Shown: one piece after another, positions 17,065-26,892 of the stretch
Layout of the letters: every line of letters starts with the position of its first letter
Position numbering within the stretch: the first letter of the stretch is position 1
Assembly: GCA_017983795.1 (NCBI GenBank)
Contig: JAGOAS010000008.1
Location: 62,001 to 126,000, forward strand
DNA length: 64,000 bases
From: Piscinibacter sp.
Lineage (GTDB): Bacteria; Pseudomonadota; Gammaproteobacteria; Burkholderiales; Burkholderiaceae_C
Direction: 5' to 3'
Notes under the pieces: model-generated
The model's database searches: none
The model's input: only the letters and a program-made list of their open reading frames with translations
What the model was told of the DNA's origin: nothing
Made by a program: the position numbers and the translations under genes

Positions 17065-18720
17065 ATGAATGCCACCACCACCGTCGCCGGCGCGCCGCAG
17101 CATCCGCCGGGCGGCGCCGACGTCGCCGACTGGCGCCCCGAGGACGACCAGTTCTGGGAGCAGTCGGGCAAGCGCGTCGCCTACCGCAACCTCTGGATCT
17201 CCGTGCCGGCCCTGCTGTGCGGCTTCGCCGTCTGGGGCATGTGGGGGATCATCACGGTGCAGATGCTCAACCTGGGCTTTCCGTTTACCCAGGCCGAGCT
17301 CTTCACGCTGACCGCCATCGCCGGCATCGCCGGCGCGACCATGCGCATCCCGGCCTCGTTCCTGGTGCGCCTGTCCGGTGGCCGCAACACCATCTTCCTG
17401 ACCACCGCGATGCTGCTGGCCCCGGCCATCGGCACCGGCATCGTGCTGCAGCACAAGGACTGGCCGCTGTGGGCCTTCCAGCTGATGGCGCTGTGGTGCG
17501 GCGTGGGCGGCGGCAACTTCGCCTCGTCGATGTCCAACATCAGCACCTTCTTCCCGAAGCGGCTGCAGGGCACGGCGCTGGGCCTGAACGCCGGCCTGGG
17601 CAACTTCGGCGTGACGACCATGCAGATCGTCATTCCGCTGGTGATGACGGTGCCGCTGCTCGGCGCCCTGGGCGGCGCGCCCGAGACGCTGCTCAAGGAC
17701 AGCGGCTGGATCTTCGGCAAGATCGCCGCCGGCACGCCGACCTGGATCCAGAACGCCGGCTTCGCCTGGGTGATCTCGCTGGTGCCGCTGTCGATCCTGT
17801 GCTGGTTCGGCATGAACAACCTGAAGACGGTCTCGCCCGACACCGGCGCGCCGATCGTCGCGTTCGCCAAGATCACCTGGCTCTACACGCTGGCCTTCAT
17901 CCCCTCGATCCTGGGCCTGTACCTGTACCTGCCCAAGCCCACCGGCCTGGGGCTGATCAGCATGTGGGTGGCGATCCCGCTCGACGTGATCGCCGCGCTG
18001 CTGATCATGCGCCTGGCGGCCTTCGGCACGATGAAGGAGAACATCGCCAAGCAGTTCGCCATCTTCAAGGACAAGCACACCTGGTCGATGACGGCGCTGT
18101 ACATCGTCACCTTCGGCTCCTTCATCGGCTTCTCGATGGCGCTGCCGCTGGCGATGAAGGTGATCTTCGGCGTCAGCCACCTGCCCGACGCCGCCGGCGT
18201 GCTGCAGCACACCAAGCCGAACCCGAACGCGCCGACCGTGCTGGCCTACGCCTGGATCGGCCCCTTCGTCGGCGCCGCCATCCGCCCGGTGGGCGGCTGG
18301 ATCTCCGACAAGCTCGGCGGCTCCATCGTCACCCAGGTGATCAGCGCCGTGATGGTCGCGGCCTCGGTCGCGGTGGGCTACGTGATGATGCAGGCCTACC
18401 AGTCGGCCACGCCGGAGCAGTATTTCCCCGCCTTCCTGGGCCTGTTCGTCGTGCTGTTCGCCGCCAGCGGCATCGGCAACGGCTCGACCTTCCGCACCAT
18501 CGGCGTGATCTTCGACCGCGCCCAGGCCGGCCCCGTGCTGGGCTGGACCTCGGCGATCGCCGCCTACGGCGCCTTCATCGCGCCGATCGTGATCGGCGAC
18601 CAGATCAAGGCCGGCACGCCGCAGTTCGCCATGTACGGCTTCGCCGCCTTCTATGCGGTGTGCCTGGTGCTGAACTGGTGGTTCTACCTGCGCCCCAACG
18701 CCTACGTGAAGAATCCTTGA
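17065..18720 (+). CDS. narK2: Nitrate/nitrite MFS transporter, NarK2 type
   Basis: This 551-residue second NarK protein is longer than NarK1. Its N-terminal extension is hydrophilic (WRPEDDQFWEQSGKRVAYRN), and an inserted segment follows the sixth helix. Nitrate signatures GVGGGNFASSMSNISTFFP and GLGNFGVTTMQ are present, with RPVGGWISDKLGG in the second half. NarK2-type proteins usually exchange nitrate for nitrite, so the pair would load nitrate and export the product of NarG. It ends ten bases before narG. Which of the two is symporter or antiporter is inferred from type only. Confidence 0.92.
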   Translation: MNATTTVAGAPQHPPGGADVADWRPEDDQFWEQSGKRVAYRNLWISVPALLCGFAVWGMWGIITVQMLNLGFPFTQAELFTLTAIAGIAGATMRIPASFLVRLSGGRNTIFLTTAMLLAPAIGTGIVLQHKDWPLWAFQLMALWCGVGGGNFASSMSNISTFFPKRLQGTALGLNAGLGNFGVTTMQIVIPLVMTVPLLGALGGAPETLLKDSGWIFGKIAAGTPTWIQNAGFAWVISLVPLSILCWFGMNNLKTVSPDTGAPIVAFAKITWLYTLAFIPSILGLYLYLPKPTGLGLISMWVAIPLDVIAALLIMRLAAFGTMKENIAKQFAIFKDKHTWSMTALYIVTFGSFIGFSMALPLAMKVIFGVSHLPDAAGVLQHTKPNPNAPTVLAYAWIGPFVGAAIRPVGGWISDKLGGSIVTQVISAVMVAASVAVGYVMMQAYQSATPEQYFPAFLGLFVVLFAASGIGNGSTFRTIGVIFDRAQAGPVLGWTSAIAAYGAFIAPIVIGDQIKAGTPQFAMYGFAAFYAVCLVLNWWFYLRPNAYVKNP

Positions 18721-18730
18721 GGACCCGACG

Positions 18731-21700
18731 ATGAGCCACTTCCTCGATCGACTGACCCATTTCTCGCAACCGCGCGAGACCTTCTCCAACGGCCACGGCG
18801 TCGCCACCGGCGAAGACCGCACCTGGGAAGACGCCTACCGCGACCGCTGGGCGCACGACAAGATCGCGCGCTCCACCCACGGCGTGAACTGCACGGGCTC
18901 CTGCTCGTGGAAGATCTACGTCAAGGGCGGCATCGTCACCTGGGAGACCCAGCAGACCGACTACCCGCGCACCCGCTGGGATCTGCCCAACCACGAGCCG
19001 CGCGGCTGTGCGCGCGGCGCCAGCTACAGCTGGTACCTCTACAGCGCCAACCGCGTGAAATACCCGATGGTGCGCGGCCGCCTGCTGAAAGCCTGGCGCG
19101 AGGCGCGCCTGGCCAAGGATCCGGTGTCGGCCTGGACCAGCATCGTCGAGGACGACGCCAAGCGGCGCTCCTACCAGAGCGTGCGCGGCCTGGGCGGCTT
19201 CGTGCGTTCGAGCTGGGACGAGGTCAACGAGATCGTCGCCGCGGCCAACGTCTACACGATCAAGAAGTACGGCCCGGATCGCGTGATCGGCTTCTCGCCG
19301 ATTCCGGCCATGTCGATGGTCAGCTACGCCGCCGGCTCGCGCTACCTGTCGCTGATCGGCGGCGTGTGCATGAGCTTCTACGACTGGTACTGCGACCTGC
19401 CGCCCTCCAGCCCGCAGATCTGGGGCGAGCAGACCGACGTGCCCGAGTCGGCCGACTGGTACAACTCGACCTACATCATCGCCTGGGGCAGCAACGTGCC
19501 GCAGACGCGCACCCCCGACGCGCACTTCTTCACCGAGGTGCGCTACAAGGGCGCGAAGACGGTGGCGGTGACGCCCGACTACGCCGAGATCAGCAAGCTG
19601 TGCGACCTGTGGATGCACCCCAAGCAGGGCACCGACGCGGCGCTGGCGATGGCGATGGGCCACGTCATCCTGAAGGAGTTCTACGTCGACAAGCGCTCGG
19701 CGTATTTCGACGACTACGCGCGCCGCTACACCGACCTGCCGCTGCTCGTGCTGCTCAAGGAGCGCACCCTGCCCGACGGCCGCAAGGTGGTGGTACCCGA
19801 CCGCTACGTGCGCGCCAGCGACTTCGCCGGCAAGCTCGGCCAGGCCAACAACCCCGAGTGGAAGACCGTCGCGCTGGATGAGCAGGGCAAGCTGGTGCTG
19901 CCCAACGGCGCCATCGGCTTCCGCTGGGGCCCCGAGGGCCGCGCCGATGCCGGCCGCTGGAACCTCGAGGCCAAGGAAGCGCGCAACGACAGCGACGTGA
20001 AGCTGCGCCTGTCGGCGCTGGAAGGCGGGGCGGGCGCCGAGACGGCGCAGGTCGGCTTCCCCTACTTCGCCGGCGAATCGAGCGAGCACTTCACGCCCAG
20101 CCCGCAGCAGGGCGGCGACGTGCTGGTGCGCGCGGTGCCGGTGCAGCGCGTGCGCCTGGGCAAGGAAGACGAGCCCGCCGAGGCCCTGGTGGCCACCGTG
20201 TTCGACCTGCAGCTGGCGCAGTACGGCGTGCCGCGCGGCCTGGCCGGCGAGAACGCCGCCCAGAGCTACGACGAGGACACGCCCTACACGCCGGCCTGGC
20301 AGGAGCGCATCACCGGCGTGCCGCGCGCGCAGGCCATCAGCGTGGCGCGCGAGTTCGCCGCCAATGCCGACAAGACGCGCGGCAAGTCGATGGTGATCAT
20401 CGGCGCGGCGATGAACCACTGGTACCACTGCGACATGAACTACCGCGGCATCATCAACATGCTGATGATGTGCGGCTGCATCGGCCAGAGCGGCGGCGGC
20501 TGGGCGCACTACGTGGGCCAGGAGAAGCTGCGCCCGCAGACCGGCTGGACGGCGCTGGCCTTCGCGCTCGACTGGATCCGCCCGCCGCGCCAGCAGAACA
20601 GCACCAGCTTCTTCTACGCCCACACCGACCAGTGGCGCTACGAGAAGCTGGGCGTCGACGAGGTGCTCTCGCCGCTGGCCGACAAGAAGGCCTTCGGCGG
20701 CAGCATGATCGACTACAACGTGCGCGCCGAGCGCATGGGCTGGCTGCCGTCGGCGCCGCAGCTGCAGACCAACCCGATGCAGGTGGTCAAGGACGCCGCG
20801 GCCGCCGGCCAGGACCCGAAGGACTACGCGACCGCCGCGCTCAAGAGCGGCACGCTGCGCATGAGCTGCGAGGATCCCGACGAGCCGCGCAACTGGCCGC
20901 GCAACATGTTCGTGTGGCGCTCCAACCTGCTGGGCTCCTCGGGCAAGGGCCACGAGTACTTCCTCAAGCACCTGCTGGGCACCAGCAACGGCGTGCAGGG
21001 CAAGGACCTCGGCCGTGACGAGGCCAAGCCCACCGAGGTGGTCTGGCACGACAAGGCGCCCGAGGGCAAGCTCGACCTGCTGGTGACGCTCGACTTCCGC
21101 ATGAGCACGACCTGCCTGTACTCGGACATCGTGCTGCCCACCGCCACCTGGTACGAGAAGAACGACCTCAACACCAGCGACATGCACCCCTTCATCCACC
21201 CGCTGTCGGCGGCGGTGGATCCGGCTTGGCAGAGCCGCAGCGACTGGGAGATCTACAAGGGCTTCGCCAAGAAGTTCAGCGAGGTCTGCGTCGGCCACCT
21301 CGGCGTCGAGAAGGAGCTGGTGCTGACGCCGCTGATGCACGACAGCCCGGGCGAACTGGCCCAGCCCTTCGACGTGCAGGAGTGGAAGAAGGGCGAGTGC
21401 GACCTGATCCCCGGCAAGACCGCGCCGCAGATGGCGGTGGTCGAGCGCGACTACCCGAACGTCTACAAGCGCTTCACCGCGCTCGGGCCGCTGATGGGCA
21501 AGGTCGGCAACGGCGGCAAGGGCATCGCCTGGAACACGCAGGACGAAGTGCGTCAGCTCGCCGAGCTCAACGGCGTGGTGCGCGAGGAGGGCGTGACCAA
21601 GGGCATGGCGAAGATCGAGAGCGACATCGACGCCTGCGAGGTCGTGCTGCAGCTCGCGCCGGAGACCAACGGCCACGTCGCGGTGAAGGCCTGGGAGGCG

Positions 21701-22519
21701 CTGTCCAAGGCCACCGGCCGCGAGCACGCGCACCTGGCGCTGCACCGCGAGGACGAGAAGATCCGCTACCGCGACATCCAGGCGCAGCCGCGCAAGATCA
21801 TCTCCTCGCCGACCTGGTCGGGCCTGGAGAGCGAGAAGGTCAGCTACAACGCCGGCTACACCAACGTGCACGAGCTGATCCCCTGGCGCACCCTCACCGG
21901 GCGCCAGCAGTTCTACCAGGACCACCCCTGGATGATCGCCTTCGGCGAGGGCTTCAGCACCTACCGTCCGCCGGTGGATCTGAAGACCACGGCCGGCATC
22001 CACGGCGTGAAGTCCAACGGCAACGCCGAGATCCTGCTGAACTTCATCACGCCGCACCAGAAGTGGGGCATCCACAGCACCTACACCGACAACCTGCTCA
22101 TGCTCACGCTGAACCGCGGCGGGCCGGTGATCTGGCTGTCGGAGGATGACGCGCGCAAGGCCGGCATCGTCGACAACGACTGGGTGGAGCTGTTCAACCT
22201 GAACGGCGCGATCGCGGCGCGCGCGGTGGTGAGCCAGCGCGTCAACCCCGGCATGGTGCTGATGTACCACGCGCAGGAGAAGATCGTGAACACCCCGGGC
22301 TCCGAGATCACCGGCGCGCGCGGCGGCATCCACAACTCGGTGACGCGCATCGTGCTCAAACCGACGCACATGATCGGCGGCTACGCGCAGCTGAGCTACG
22401 GCTTCAACTACTACGGAACCATCGGCACCAACCGCGACGAGTTCGTCGTGGTGCGCAAGATGAACAAGGTCGACTGGCTCGACGAGCCGGCCACCGCCAC
22501 GCAAGGAGCACACGCATGA
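18731..22519 (+). CDS. narG: Respiratory nitrate reductase alpha subunit
   Basis: NarG reduces nitrate to nitrite at a Mo-bis-MGD cofactor on the cytoplasmic face of the membrane. The 1262-residue product is full length (E. coli 1247). The N-terminal HGVNCTGSCSWKIYVKGG contains the His/Cys ligands of the FS0 iron-sulfur cluster, and TQQTDYPRT follows as in known NarG proteins. Molybdopterin-binding segments run throughout (GAAMNHWYHCDMNYRGI; CGCIGQSGGGWAHYVGQEKLRPQTGW). There is no Tat leader, as usual for cytoplasm-facing NarG. narH starts four bases before its stop. Confidence 0.98.
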   Translation: MSHFLDRLTHFSQPRETFSNGHGVATGEDRTWEDAYRDRWAHDKIARSTHGVNCTGSCSWKIYVKGGIVTWETQQTDYPRTRWDLPNHEPRGCARGASYSWYLYSANRVKYPMVRGRLLKAWREARLAKDPVSAWTSIVEDDAKRRSYQSVRGLGGFVRSSWDEVNEIVAAANVYTIKKYGPDRVIGFSPIPAMSMVSYAAGSRYLSLIGGVCMSFYDWYCDLPPSSPQIWGEQTDVPESADWYNSTYIIAWGSNVPQTRTPDAHFFTEVRYKGAKTVAVTPDYAEISKLCDLWMHPKQGTDAALAMAMGHVILKEFYVDKRSAYFDDYARRYTDLPLLVLLKERTLPDGRKVVVPDRYVRASDFAGKLGQANNPEWKTVALDEQGKLVLPNGAIGFRWGPEGRADAGRWNLEAKEARNDSDVKLRLSALEGGAGAETAQVGFPYFAGESSEHFTPSPQQGGDVLVRAVPVQRVRLGKEDEPAEALVATVFDLQLAQYGVPRGLAGENAAQSYDEDTPYTPAWQERITGVPRAQAISVAREFAANADKTRGKSMVIIGAAMNHWYHCDMNYRGIINMLMMCGCIGQSGGGWAHYVGQEKLRPQTGWTALAFALDWIRPPRQQNSTSFFYAHTDQWRYEKLGVDEVLSPLADKKAFGGSMIDYNVRAERMGWLPSAPQLQTNPMQVVKDAAAAGQDPKDYATAALKSGTLRMSCEDPDEPRNWPRNMFVWRSNLLGSSGKGHEYFLKHLLGTSNGVQGKDLGRDEAKPTEVVWHDKAPEGKLDLLVTLDFRMSTTCLYSDIVLPTATWYEKNDLNTSDMHPFIHPLSAAVDPAWQSRSDWEIYKGFAKKFSEVCVGHLGVEKELVLTPLMHDSPGELAQPFDVQEWKKGECDLIPGKTAPQMAVVERDYPNVYKRFTALGPLMGKVGNGGKGIAWNTQDEVRQLAELNGVVREEGVTKGMAKIESDIDACEVVLQLAPETNGHVAVKAWEALSKATGREHAHLALHREDEKIRYRDIQAQPRKIISSPTWSGLESEKVSYNAGYTNVHELIPWRTLTGRQQFYQDHPWMIAFGEGFSTYRPPVDLKTTAGIHGVKSNGNAEILLNFITPHQKWGIHSTYTDNLLMLTLNRGGPVIWLSEDDARKAGIVDNDWVELFNLNGAIAARAVVSQRVNPGMVLMYHAQEKIVNTPGSEITGARGGIHNSVTRIVLKPTHMIGGYAQLSYGFNYYGTIGTNRDEFVVVRKMNKVDWLDEPATATQGAHA

Positions 22520-24039
22520 AGGTTCGCGCGCAAATCGGCATGGTGCTGAACCTGGACAAGTGCATCGGTTGCCACACCTGTTCGGTCACCTGCAAGAACG
22601 TCTGGACCAGCCGCAAGGGCATGGAATACGCCTGGTTCAACAACGTCGAGACCAAGCCCGGCATCGGCTACCCGAAGGAGTGGGAGAACCAGGACAAGTG
22701 GAACGGCGGCTGGATCCGCAACGCCGACGGCTCCATCCAGCCGCGCCAGGGGGCGAAGTGGAAGCTGCTGATGCGCATCTTCGCCAACCCCAACCTGCCG
22801 CAGATCGACGACTACTACGAGCCCTTCACCTTCGACTACGACCACCTTCACTCGGCGCCCGAGATGAAGGCGGCGCCGACCGCGCGCCCGCGCAGCCTGA
22901 TCACCGGGCAGCGCATGGAGAAGATCGAGTGGGGCCCGAACTGGGAGGAGATCCTCGGCGGCGAGTTCGCGAAGCGCTCGAAGGACAAGAACTTCGACGA
23001 GGTGCAGAAGGACATCTACGGCCAGTTCGAGAACACCTTCATGATGTACCTGCCGCGGCTGTGCGAGCACTGCCTGAACCCGGCGTGCGTCGCGAGCTGC
23101 CCCTCGGGCTCGATCTACAAGCGCGAGGAAGACGGCATCGTGCTGATCGACCAGGACAAGTGCCGCGGCTGGCGCATGTGCGTGTCGGGCTGCCCGTACA
23201 AGAAGATCTACTACAACTGGAACACCGGCAAGGCCGAGAAGTGCATCTTCTGCTACCCGCGCATCGAAGCGGGCCAGCCGACGGTGTGCTCCGAAACCTG
23301 CGTGGGCCGCATCCGCTACCTCGGCGTGCTGCTCTATGACGCCGACCGCATCGAGCAGGCTGCCAGCGTCGAGCACGACCGCGACCTCTACAAGGCGCAG
23401 CTCGACATCTTCCTCGACCCGAGCGATCCGGCGGTGATCGAGCAGGCGCGCGCCGACGGCATTCCCGAGGCGTGGCTGGAGGCGGCGCGCCGCAGCCCGG
23501 TCTACAAGATGGCGGTCGACTGGAAGGTCGCGCTGCCGCTGCACCCGGAGTACCGCACGCTGCCGATGGTCTGGTACGTGCCGCCGCTGTCGCCCATCAC
23601 CGCCGCCGCCAACGCCGGCCAGGTGGGCATCAACGGCGAGATCCCCGACGTCAACCAGCTGCGCATCCCGGTCAAGTACCTCGCCAACCTGCTCACCGCG
23701 GGCGACACCGTGCCGGTGGTGCGTGCGCTCGAGCGCATGCTGGCGATGCGCGCCCACCAGCGCAGCAAGCATGTCGACGGCGTGCCCAACACCGCCGCGC
23801 TGCAGCAGGTCGACCTGAGCGAGGCCGAGGTCGAGGACATGTACCAGCTGATGGCGATCGCCAACTACGAGGACCGCTTCGTCATCCCGAGCACGCACCG
23901 CGAGTACGCCGAGAACGCCTTCGACGTGCGCGGCGGCTGCGGCTTCTCGTTCGGCAACGGCTGTTCGGAAGGCAGCAGCGACACCAGCCTGTTCGGCGGT
24001 GGCGGGCGGCGCACCATCCCGATCAAGGCGGAAGTCTGA
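22516..24039 (+). CDS. narH: Respiratory nitrate reductase beta subunit
   Basis: NarH (507 residues) carries the four iron-sulfur clusters that pass electrons from NarI to NarG. Cysteine motifs are in order: CIGCHTCSVTC near residue 15, CEHCLNPACVASCP near 184, CRGWRMCVSGCP near 217, and CIFCYP..CSETC near 244. In CRGWRMC a Trp replaces one Cys, which is the known signature of the [3Fe-4S] cluster. Overlap with narG (ATGA) shows translational coupling. Confidence 0.98.
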   Translation: MKVRAQIGMVLNLDKCIGCHTCSVTCKNVWTSRKGMEYAWFNNVETKPGIGYPKEWENQDKWNGGWIRNADGSIQPRQGAKWKLLMRIFANPNLPQIDDYYEPFTFDYDHLHSAPEMKAAPTARPRSLITGQRMEKIEWGPNWEEILGGEFAKRSKDKNFDEVQKDIYGQFENTFMMYLPRLCEHCLNPACVASCPSGSIYKREEDGIVLIDQDKCRGWRMCVSGCPYKKIYYNWNTGKAEKCIFCYPRIEAGQPTVCSETCVGRIRYLGVLLYDADRIEQAASVEHDRDLYKAQLDIFLDPSDPAVIEQARADGIPEAWLEAARRSPVYKMAVDWKVALPLHPEYRTLPMVWYVPPLSPITAAANAGQVGINGEIPDVNQLRIPVKYLANLLTAGDTVPVVRALERMLAMRAHQRSKHVDGVPNTAALQQVDLSEAEVEDMYQLMAIANYEDRFVIPSTHREYAENAFDVRGGCGFSFGNGCSEGSSDTSLFGGGGRRTIPIKAEV

Positions 24040-24041
24040 CC

Positions 24042-24734
24042 ATGGATTTCCTCACCCCACCCGAGATGCGCCTCACGCTGCGCGTGCTGGCCAAGCTGCT
24101 GGGCTACCCGAGCGCCGAGCTGCGCGCCCACCTCCCCGATCTGCGCGAGGCGCTCGCCGCCGAGCGCGCCCTGGGCAGCGCACGCCGCGCCGAGCTCGAG
24201 GCGCTGATCGAGAGCCTGGCGCGCACGCCGGCGCTGGACGTCGAGGCCGCCTACGTCGAGCTCTTCGACCGCGGCCGCTCGACCTCGCTGCACCTGTTCG
24301 AGCACGTCCACGGCGACTCGCGCGACCGCGGGCCGGCGATGGTCGACCTCGCGCAGACCTACGAGAAGGCCGGCCTCTGCCTGGCGCCGCACGAACTGCC
24401 CGACTACCTGCCGGTGGTGCTGGAGTACGCCTCCACGCAGCCGCCGCGCGAGGCACGCGCCTTCCTGGCCGAGATGGTGCATATCCTGCAAGCCATCTTC
24501 AGCGCGCTGCAGCAGCGCGGCAGCGCCTACGCCAGCGTGCTGGGCGCGCTGGTCGAGCTGGCCGGCGAGAAGGCCCATGCCGTCAAGGTCGTGGCCGACG
24601 AGCCGATCGACGACAGCTGGGCCGAGCCCGCCGCCTTCGACGGCTGTTCCGCGAAGGGCCAGTCGCGCCCCGGTGAACTGCAACCGGTGCACGTGGTCCG
24701 CAAGTCCCCCGCTTCTGAAGGAGTCCGCGCATGA
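24042..24734 (+). CDS. narJ: Nitrate reductase assembly chaperone NarJ
   Basis: NarJ is a cytoplasmic chaperone that holds NarGH until molybdenum cofactor insertion and docking to NarI. The 230-residue protein has the expected length and helical character (LRVLAKLLGYPSAELRAHLPDLREAL). The family-typical YVELFDRGRSTSLHLFEHVHGDSRDRG lies near residue 70, and LPDYLPVVLEYAS near 120. The ATG at 24042 follows the narH stop directly. The stop overlaps the narI start. Confidence 0.96.
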   Translation: MDFLTPPEMRLTLRVLAKLLGYPSAELRAHLPDLREALAAERALGSARRAELEALIESLARTPALDVEAAYVELFDRGRSTSLHLFEHVHGDSRDRGPAMVDLAQTYEKAGLCLAPHELPDYLPVVLEYASTQPPREARAFLAEMVHILQAIFSALQQRGSAYASVLGALVELAGEKAHAVKVVADEPIDDSWAEPAAFDGCSAKGQSRPGELQPVHVVRKSPASEGVRA

Positions 24735-25465
24735 AAGCATGGCTCGACACGCTGATCTTCGGCGTCTACCCCTACATCTGCCTGGCCGTCTTCCTGCTCG
24801 GCAGCCTGCTGCGTTTCGACCGCGACCAGTACACGTGGAAGAGCGATTCCTCGCAGCTGCTGCGCAGCGGGCAGTTGCGCTGGGGCAGCAACCTGTTCCA
24901 CGTCGGCATCCTGTTCCTGTTCTTCGGCCACACGGTGGGCATGCTGACGCCGCACTTCGTCTACGAGCCCTTCATCTCGGCGGGCGCCAAGCAGCTGGTG
25001 GCGATGATCTCCGGCGGCGCCTTCGGCGTGCTGGGCCTGCTCGGGCTGACGCTGCTGCTGCATCGCCGGCTCTTCGACGTGCGCATCCGCAGCACCAGCA
25101 AGACCAGCGACATCGCGCTGCTGGTCGTGCTGTGGCTGCAGTTCGCGCTGGGCATCGCCACCGTGCCGCTGTCGGCGCAGCACCTGGACGGCAGCATGAT
25201 GATGGTGCTGGCCGAGTGGGCGCAGCGCATCGTCACCTTCCGCGGCGGCGCGGCCGAGCTGATGGCCGAGGTCGGGCCGGTATTCCGCGCCCACATGTTC
25301 CTCGGCATGACGATCTTCCTGATCTTCCCCTTCACGCGCCTCGTGCACGTGTGGAGCGGCTTCGGCACGCTGGCCTACGTGATGCGCCCCTACCAGGTGG
25401 TGCGCGCGCGGCGCCTGAACGTGCCGGCCGGCCACAACATGCCGCAGGGCGACGCGAGCGCCTGA
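24731..25465 (+). CDS. narI: Respiratory nitrate reductase gamma subunit
   Basis: NarI is the membrane cytochrome b that takes electrons from quinol and anchors NarGH. The 244-residue protein has five membrane helices. Heme-ligand histidines are expected in NLFHVGILFLFFGHTVGM and in FRAHMFLGMTIFLIFPFTRLVHVWS. The start overlaps narJ by four bases. Length and motifs match the family. Confidence 0.97.
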   Translation: MKAWLDTLIFGVYPYICLAVFLLGSLLRFDRDQYTWKSDSSQLLRSGQLRWGSNLFHVGILFLFFGHTVGMLTPHFVYEPFISAGAKQLVAMISGGAFGVLGLLGLTLLLHRRLFDVRIRSTSKTSDIALLVVLWLQFALGIATVPLSAQHLDGSMMMVLAEWAQRIVTFRGGAAELMAEVGPVFRAHMFLGMTIFLIFPFTRLVHVWSGFGTLAYVMRPYQVVRARRLNVPAGHNMPQGDASA

Positions 25466-25476
25466 GGAGACACGGC

Positions 25477-26169
25477 ATGGACACGACCGCAGTCGACAAC
25501 AGCGCCGATTTCGACGCCGCCACCGAGCTGCTGCGCCAGGCAGCCATCCGCGAAGGCCTGCTCGACGCGGCCGACCCGGCCGCCGCCGAGGGCGTGATCA
25601 GCGCGGCGGCCTCGCAGGCCATCGAGGCGCTGCTCGAGCGCGAGATCCGCGTGCCCGAGCCCTCGGAGGAAGCCTGCCGCCGCCACCATGCCGCGCATGC
25701 CGCGCAGTACACGCGCGGCGAGCGCGCCGCGCTGCGCCACGTGCTGTTCGCGGTCACGCCGGGGGTGGACGTGGTCGCGCTGCGCAAGCGCGCCGAGGCC
25801 TGCCTGCTCGACGTGCGCTGCCACGACGGCACGGGCGCCGACCGCTTCGCGGCTGCGGCGCGCGAGCTCTCCAACTGCCCGAGCGGCGCCGCCGGCGGCG
25901 ATCTCGGCTGGCTCGCGGCGTCCGACTGCGCGCCGGAGTTCGCGCGCGAGGTGTTCGGCCACGCCGAGGTCGGCGTGCTGCCGCGCCTGGTGCACAGCCG
26001 CTTCGGGCTGCACGTGGTCGAGGTGCTGCAGCGCGAGAGCGGCGAGGCACTGCCCTTCGAGGCGGTGCGCGGCGCGATCGAGGCCACGCTGCGCCAGCAG
26101 TCCTACGCCACGGCGCTGCGCCAGTATGTGCAGCTGCTGGGCGGCGCGGAGTCACCGCTGGTGCAGTAG
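25477..26169 (+). CDS. PpiC-type peptidylprolyl isomerase in nar operon
   Basis: This 230-residue protein has an N-terminal helical region and a parvulin-like domain (VLFAVTPGVDVVALRKRAEACL; LSNCPSGAAGGDLGWLAASDCAPEFAREVFG; GVLPRLVHSRFGLHVVEVLQRESGE). It resembles NifM/PpiC proteins often encoded after narI in beta-proteobacteria. No signal peptide is visible, so it probably acts in the cytoplasm, perhaps on NarG or NarH folding. It follows narI by 11 bases with a GAGGAGA ribosome-binding site. The link to nitrate reductase assembly is inferred from position. Confidence 0.85.
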   Translation: MDTTAVDNSADFDAATELLRQAAIREGLLDAADPAAAEGVISAAASQAIEALLEREIRVPEPSEEACRRHHAAHAAQYTRGERAALRHVLFAVTPGVDVVALRKRAEACLLDVRCHDGTGADRFAAAARELSNCPSGAAGGDLGWLAASDCAPEFAREVFGHAEVGVLPRLVHSRFGLHVVEVLQRESGEALPFEAVRGAIEATLRQQSYATALRQYVQLLGGAESPLVQ

Positions 26170-26180
26170 GCGCGCGCCCC

Positions 26181-26879
26181 ATGGCCGACGAACTGCTGCA
26201 ACGCCTGCAACGCTTCCGCGAACAGACCTTTCCGGGCATCCGCACGCGCTTCCAGGATCTGGTGCGCGAAGGCCAGCACCCGACCATCCTGTTCATCGGC
26301 TGCAGCGATTCGCGCCTGGTGCCCTACATGCTCACCGGCACCGGGCCGGGCGAGCTCTTCATCGTGCGCAACGTCGGCGCCTTCGTGCCGCCGCACGACG
26401 GCTCGGCCGGCTACCACGGCACCGCCGCGGCGATCGAGTTCGCGGTGCTCAACCTGAACGTCGCGCACATCGTCGTCTGCGGGCACAGCCACTGCGGCGG
26501 CATCCGCGCGCTCTACGACGGCGCGCCGGCGCAGGCCACCAACCTGGCCGCGTGGCTGGAGCTGGGCCGCGAGGCGGTGCTGCCGGTGCAGGTGTCGCCG
26601 GAGGCGCTGCGCCGCACCGAGCAGCGCGCCGTGGTGCTGCAGCTCGAGCGGCTGATGGACTACCCGATGGTGCGCGAGCGCGTCGAGGCGAACCGCCTCT
26701 CTTTGCACGGCTGGCACTACGTGATCGAGGAGGGCGAGGTGCACGTGTTCGACGTGCGGCGCGGCGGCTTCATTCCGGCCTCGCAGTCCGAACACAGCGG
26801 CACCGGCCCGCACCTGCCGGCCGAGGACGCCATGGGCGCCCTCTTCAACGAGATCGACGACGCCTTCGCGCCGCGCTGA
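26181..26879 (+). CDS. Beta-class carbonic anhydrase
   Basis: This 232-residue zinc enzyme interconverts CO2 and bicarbonate. Zinc ligands Cys41 (FIGCSDSR), His102 and Cys105 (VVCGHSHCGG) are all present, as is the Asp43/Arg45 dyad. It lies 11 bases after the PpiC gene and is probably the last gene of the nar transcript, before the palindromic repeat. A role in pH or bicarbonate supply during nitrate respiration is only suggested by position. Confidence 0.93.
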   Translation: MADELLQRLQRFREQTFPGIRTRFQDLVREGQHPTILFIGCSDSRLVPYMLTGTGPGELFIVRNVGAFVPPHDGSAGYHGTAAAIEFAVLNLNVAHIVVCGHSHCGGIRALYDGAPAQATNLAAWLELGREAVLPVQVSPEALRRTEQRAVVLQLERLMDYPMVRERVEANRLSLHGWHYVIEEGEVHVFDVRRGGFIPASQSEHSGTGPHLPAEDAMGALFNEIDDAFAPR

Positions 26880-26892
26880 GCATGGATCGGTC

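Noticed and set aside
18605..22513. 1302-codon minus-strand frame opposite narG
   Set aside because: Fully antisense to narG with a Val/Ala/His/Arg-rich composition and no domain.
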